From contig JBCAQO010000014.1 in NCBI GenBank assembly GCA_039111635.1, positions 2,232,001 through 2,296,000 of the forward strand: 64,000 bases of DNA, read 5' to 3'. Positions 59,633 through 64,000 of this stretch are shown here, piece after piece. The notes beneath the pieces are model-generated. The model was given only the letters and a program-made list of their open reading frames with translations, was not told the origin of the DNA and searched no databases. Both the position numbers and the translations under genes were made by a program. Within the stretch, counting starts at the first letter, position 1; each line of letters opens with the position of its first letter. Source of the DNA: Heterobasidion occidentale. Taxonomy: Eukaryota; Basidiomycota; Agaricomycetes; Russulales; Bondarzewiaceae.

Positions 59633-61132
59633 ATGCAATCTGCTCAGTCCGCGCAAATTGTCGACTTCATCGCAACGCTCATGCCACAGGCCGAAGAGCA
59701 GCTGCAGCCCACCCTGCGCGTTGCCCCGGTACGTGACGCGTCGAGATGCCACGACCGGCGCGTGTACTCATCTTCGTTTCAGCACGGTGGATGCGCGGAT
59801 TGTGGGTTCATAAGCATACACAAACGCGACATGAACCGTCACCTCAAGAAGCATTCTACGGGGCCCAAGTGAGTGCCGTCTCCGAAGCGTGTTCCGTCGG
59901 TCTGACGCCGTCCACAGACAGTTCAAGTGTCCTTACCCCGACTGTGAGCGCGCAAGTCACCAAAAGTCGAACCTGGACACGCATATCATGAAGCAGTAAG
60001 TTGATGCTCTGTCTCTGTGATGCCACGGTCACTCAGTCGCGTCTTTCATTTCAGCACCGGACAGAGGATAACGTGTCCCGAACCGGATTGCGACAAGACG
60101 TTCAGCGATCCCAGCGGGCTCAGCAAACATCGCAAGTCGAGGCACGGGCATGTTCCACATCACACGGCGGAGTTCCGCGCAGCTAGGAATCTCCCCGACG
60201 TCGAGGGCGATGCCGGGGCTCGTCGCACCCAGTCTAGCAGAAAGTCGCGCCGCGCGGCTCCCTATTCCACGTCGGCCCCCTCCTCTTCGTCCAGGCAAGT
60301 GCGCGATCCCATCGCGTACGACTACTGTCAACCCGGCCCGTCGGTGATCCTAAAGTGCGAGCCGCAGTCGCCGCCTCTAGGTTTCTCGTCGTCGTGGCCT
60401 TCTGGGAGCTCGGACTCGGACTCGGACTCGGACTCGGGCAGTCTCCGCCACGATCAACAGGTGTCTCGCTCGTCTTCCGGTGTCTACTCGACCGCCTTTG
60501 ATGCCGCATCTAATGGGCCCGACGCATATGGCTCTGGTCTCACTGGTCAATCGGGCGCTCATGGAAACGCTTTCTGGATGGCTCCGTCTGTTGGGTACAT
60601 TCAGCCCTCTTCATCGACCTCGACATCGGCGTTAGCACCAGCGCGCTCACACAGCGACTTCTCCACTCCCCACTCTGCTCAGCCGCCCATGTTCTACTCG
60701 AACACTGACGATGACGTGCAGCAAGGGTGGCCGATCTGCGGGGCCTTCTCTGACTCGGGCTTGGTCTACGATATCGAGGGTCTCTCCGTGGAGGAAATGA
60801 TCGCCTACGGTTCGATCGCCTTGGACCCTGCGCGGAATATGGAGTTTGGCGTCCCCGCTCTGGCCATGCCTTTTACGTCGCCTGTCCCGTGCTCCGCGCC
60901 CTCTCCCTCTGATTGGCAGCCGCAGACCTCCTCGTTCTTGTCGGGCGACGTCGTCGTGCGGCCCCCGACCGCGCTCGATGGTGCTGTCGTACCGCAGTCG
61001 CTCGGGTTCGCGTCTCCGTCTCCCGCTCCGTCTTGCCGTTCGGACGACTCGCTGAACTCTCCTAGTGTCGCGCTCAGATGCCACCTGGACAGCATGACTG
61101 CCTTTGGGCCGAATGGCACATTCTTGTGGTGA
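59633..61132 (+). CDS. C2H2 zinc-finger transcription factor
   Basis: Four exons keep frame: 59633-59728, 59783-59868, 59918-59995 and 60055-61132, giving 445 aa. The start is MQSAQSAQIVDFIATLMPQA. Three adjacent fingers span three exons: CADCGFISIHKRDMNRHLKK plus H; CPYPDCERASHQKSNLDTHI with MKH; and CPEPDCDKTFSDPSGLSKHR with KSRH. The third has the classical TF-IIIA spacing. The link HTGQRITC between fingers two and three resembles the TGEKP-type linker. After the fingers come basic Ser-rich segments (RRTQSSRKSRRAAP), an SDSDSDSD acidic run, and a long Ser/Pro-rich region with VEEMIAYGSIALDPARNMEF, a possible activation segment. The protein ends FGPNGTFLW. It has the shape of basidiomycete developmental or carbon-response regulators but no target can be named. 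Confidence 0.88.
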
Positions 61133-61813
61133 ACGTCGACCTTTCTCGCCGTCGTCGGCATCTGGGATCTAGGGGACTGTCGATGTAGGGACTCGGATCA
61201 GGGACTTGCTATGTTATCCGTATTTATTTTCATCTTTTTTTCTGCCCCGTTGTCGTTTACTATTGACCAAGCTTGGGGACTATGCATACACTTTTCATCT
61301 ATGGGCCTCTGCCCTCTCATCCTTTCTCATCTCTCATCATATCATCTCATCATTCATCTCATCCCATTATACCACCTCATCTCTCATCATCTTGCATCTC
61401 TTCCATGGTTCTCTTTTCATTCTTCCTGGTAGAAATAGATCGGGCGTTGTAGCCCACAGTGCTATATTTTTAGACAAATGTTCCTACCCAACTTCATATT
61501 TGTTCGCATTGGGGGAACTACTCCGAACAATACAATTTGTACAACCATAGCATTGCGTGAACTGAGAGTTGGTCGCTGCGAAACACTTGTGAAGCCCCAC
61601 TAATAGAAGACTATAAGCGGCCCGAGGCTGAGCGCGCCTGGATACTGCGGGGACGACTTTGGTCTAGCCACAGGACAGCTGCACGACTCCGACACGCGAG
61701 TGAGATCAGGTGACATCGTCCTCAGGTCACGCGATCAATTCCTACACCAGTTTTCTCCGTCTCCGCGTGTCGCTCAGTTCTGATGTCCACCCCCGCTCGC
61801 TCCCTTTCCTGCC
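61133..61813. other. Intergenic between zinc-finger gene and helicase
   Basis: About 680 bases. A CATCTCAT-type low-complexity stretch lies at about 61310-61400. No gene is supported. Confidence 0.5.
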
Positions 61814-64000
61814 ATGCCCTCCATCCTTTCTCCAACCGCGCAACCCACACAAGCAACCCCGCTGCGCAAAAAGCAAGCCTCCAAACCCCTCAGCACACCA
61901 GCTCAATTGAAGAAGAGGACGGTAGCCTATCTCGACGACGATGAACACCAGCCTCTTAATGGCTTCCCTGCATCGTCACCCTCCGGACGTGGCAAAAAAC
62001 GCCAAAAAATCAAGGCGCTGCACAATCTCCAGTCAAATGGGCATGCGAAGGGCCCGACAATACAGGAACTGCGGGCGCAATTACCTATCGCCCAGGGTGA
62101 GAGCCTCTGCGCGCCTGCTCGACATCGCGTCCCCCACCGTTAACGCTCTGGATAGGCAGGAATGCGATAGTTCACGCGATCGAGAACAACGATGTGACCA
62201 TCGTCCTCGGTGAAACGGGATCCGGCAAAACAACTCGTAAGCGATTCCGCCCGCTCGCGCCTCGGCTCATCTCAGCATGCTCTCGCAGAAATACCCCAAT
62301 ACCTCCTGGAATCGCAGCGCATTTCTGGACAGATCGCCATCACGCAGCCCCGTCGCGTCGCTGCAACCTCGCTCGCTGCCCGCGTATCAATGGAACAAGC
62401 CCGGCCGCTCGGGACCTTGGTGGGATACGCGGTGCGTTTCGACGAGTGCTCGAGCCCCAAAACGCGCGTCAAATACCTCACGGACGGTATGCTCGTTCGC
62501 GAGATGATGATCGACCCTCTCCTGGGGAAATACGGGGTGGTCATCGTGGACGAGGCTCACGAAAGAACGCTGAGGACCGATTTGGTCCTGGCGAGCTTGA
62601 AGAAAATTCTAAGGGAACGGAACGGGGGGGTAGATGGCAAGGGAAAAGCCAAGGCCAAGGCAAACCCGTTGAAGGTGGTGGTCATGTCGGCCACTCTCGA
62701 CGCCGAAAAATTCAGTAAGTTTTTCGACAAGTGCGTCTCCTTTCGCTATCCCGAACTGGACCGAGAATTCACGAGATGTCGGTACATAGCGCCAATGTGT
62801 TGTACGTCAGGGGCGTATGCACCCTGTGACGATCTACCACACCGCGACGAGCCAAAACGACTACCTGGATGCGGCCCTGCGAACATTCTTCCAGATTCAT
62901 ACCGACCAGCCACCAGGCGATGTTCTCATATTCTTGCCAGGTCCGCTTCTCTCGCCGCGCATGTCAATCGACAGCCGCTCACGTTTTTCTCAGGACAAGA
63001 AGATATAGAGAACCTGGAATCGTCTATTACCACTTACGCTAACCAACTGCCTCAGAACGTGCCCGGCGTGACGCTCTGCCCCTTGTACGCGTCACTTCCA
63101 AATGCGCAGCAATCAAGAGTCTTTGCCCGTCCGCCCCCAGGTACGCGGAAATGTATTTTGGCGACGAATATAGCGGAGACGTCGATCACGATACCCGGCG
63201 TCAAGTATGTTATTGACACAGGCAAGCAAAAGGAAAAGAGGCACATAGCGCGGGATACCGGGGGTGGTAAGTACGGCATACACCTCCTCCTTTACCACCA
63301 CTCAATGCCTCTGTTTCAAGGCTTTGACACCCTTCTCACTGCTGATATAACAAAATCTTCTGCCATGCAACGTGCTGGCCGCGCTGGCCGTGAAGGAAAG
63401 GGATACTGTTTTCGCCTTTATACCGAGGATGCATTCAATAGTATGGCATTATCGACGGAACCAGAGATTCGCAGAAGCAGTCTCACCTCTGCGGTTTTGC
63501 AGCTGAAGTGTGTCGGTCAAGATTTGGAAACGCTCGACTTTATGGATAAGCCCGATCCCGAGTCTAGTCCGTCTATCGACGCATTCTTGACGATTTGAAG
63601 CTGACCGTCTATGTTTTATATCAGTCGGTGCCGCATTGAGAACCCTATGGTTGTTGGGCGCGATCGATCAATCAAAAAGGCTCACGAATTTGGGCGTTCT
63701 ATGGCAGCGTTTCCCCTCGAGCCTCAATACGCCGCAATCCTACTTGCATCCGTCGAGCAGCACAGCACCTCGGAAGTCATATCCATACTTTCGCTCCTCT
63801 CCGCCTCTGCTCCTCTCTTTCCCGACTCTTCGTCGCAACGGGACTCCGCCGCCTCTGCTCGAATGAAGTTTCGTCACGCGATGGGCGATCATCTCACCAT
63901 GCTTAATGTGATGTTAGCCTATGACGAACTGGAGAAAGGCGAGCGGCGCGAATGGTGCAAGCGTAACTTTGTCAACGAACGAGCGCTTCGAGAAGCTGTG
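61814..64000 (+). CDS. PRH1: DEAH-box RNA helicase, DHX33/Prh1-like (3' end outside window), two apparent frameshifts
   Basis: ATP-dependent RNA helicase, probably nucleolar and ribosome-biogenesis linked by family. Exons: 61814-62096, 62156-62236, 62289-62730, 62790-62940, 62994-63266, 63321-63566 and 63625 onward. The N-terminus has a basic signal ([12 protein letters not shown]). Motif I is [11 protein letters not shown], Ia [59 protein letters not shown] (joined across an intron), [20 protein letters not shown] and [18 protein letters not shown]. The C-terminal winged-helix and OB region includes [16 protein letters not shown] and [16 protein letters not shown]. Two frame changes are needed: after NANVLYVRG to reach [16 protein letters not shown] (G run 62810-62813), and after SKRLTNLG to reach [13 protein letters not shown] (G run 63692-63694). 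Each is repaired by one extra G. The gene continues past 64000. Another DEAH helicase of the Prp/DHX type is the alternative. Confidence 0.9.

Overview
The window looks like nuclear DNA of a basidiomycete fungus, probably an agaricomycete. Genes are split by many introns of about 45-100 bp with GT..AG borders. Orthologues of typical fungal housekeeping genes are present, and intergenic GC content varies widely. No prokaryotic operon structure, CRISPR array, rRNA, tRNA or intact transposon was seen.

Layout. 1-6 kb: two paralogous DUF6699-like genes, one cut by the window edge, flank eroded or hard-to-model coding remnants. 6-13.5 kb (minus): SCC2/NIPBL cohesin loader. 14.5-17.8 kb (minus): Msb2-type signalling mucin with a seven-copy cysteine-containing repeat. 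18.3-20.7 kb: truncated copy of the uL23 3' end, then the intact uL23 (L23A/L25) ribosomal protein gene, both minus. 21.4-25.8 kb (minus): epoxide hydrolase, then a zinc alcohol/formaldehyde-type dehydrogenase. 25.8-29.2 kb: nothing recognisable. 29.2-31.7 kb (minus): TALE homeodomain regulator. 33.4-39.1 kb (minus): Cdc11/Nud1-type leucine-rich-repeat scaffold of the septation/mitotic exit network. 39.4-40.8 kb (plus): decayed gene. 43.9-45.0 kb (minus): proline/serine-rich hypothetical protein between two gene-poor, low-complexity stretches. 49.1-52.0 kb: MDP-1 phosphatase (minus) and tRNA-His guanylyltransferase (plus), divergent. 52.7-58.5 kb: RPAP3-like TPR co-chaperone (minus) and Dug2-type WD40 + M20 peptidase (plus), divergent. 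59.6-61.1 kb (plus): C2H2 zinc-finger regulator. 61.8 kb to the end (plus): DHX33/Prh1-type DEAH helicase, cut by the window edge.

The genes do not form one pathway. Most are conserved single-copy functions: sister chromatid cohesion, mitotic exit, surface sensing, translation, tRNA maturation, chaperone assembly of polymerases, and glutathione turnover. The accessory part is small: the DUF6699-like pair, the decayed genes, and the adjacent epoxide hydrolase/dehydrogenase.

No strong candidate for a new biological system was found. The most useful second-look items are the Cys-pair repeat of the mucin, the partial uL23 duplication, a GC-AG intron in MDP-1, and a recurring pattern of apparent single-G losses in short homopolymers inside otherwise conserved genes. 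That last pattern suggests consensus errors rather than biology. All gene structures are read by eye from splice consensus and protein-family fit; no alignment was run.
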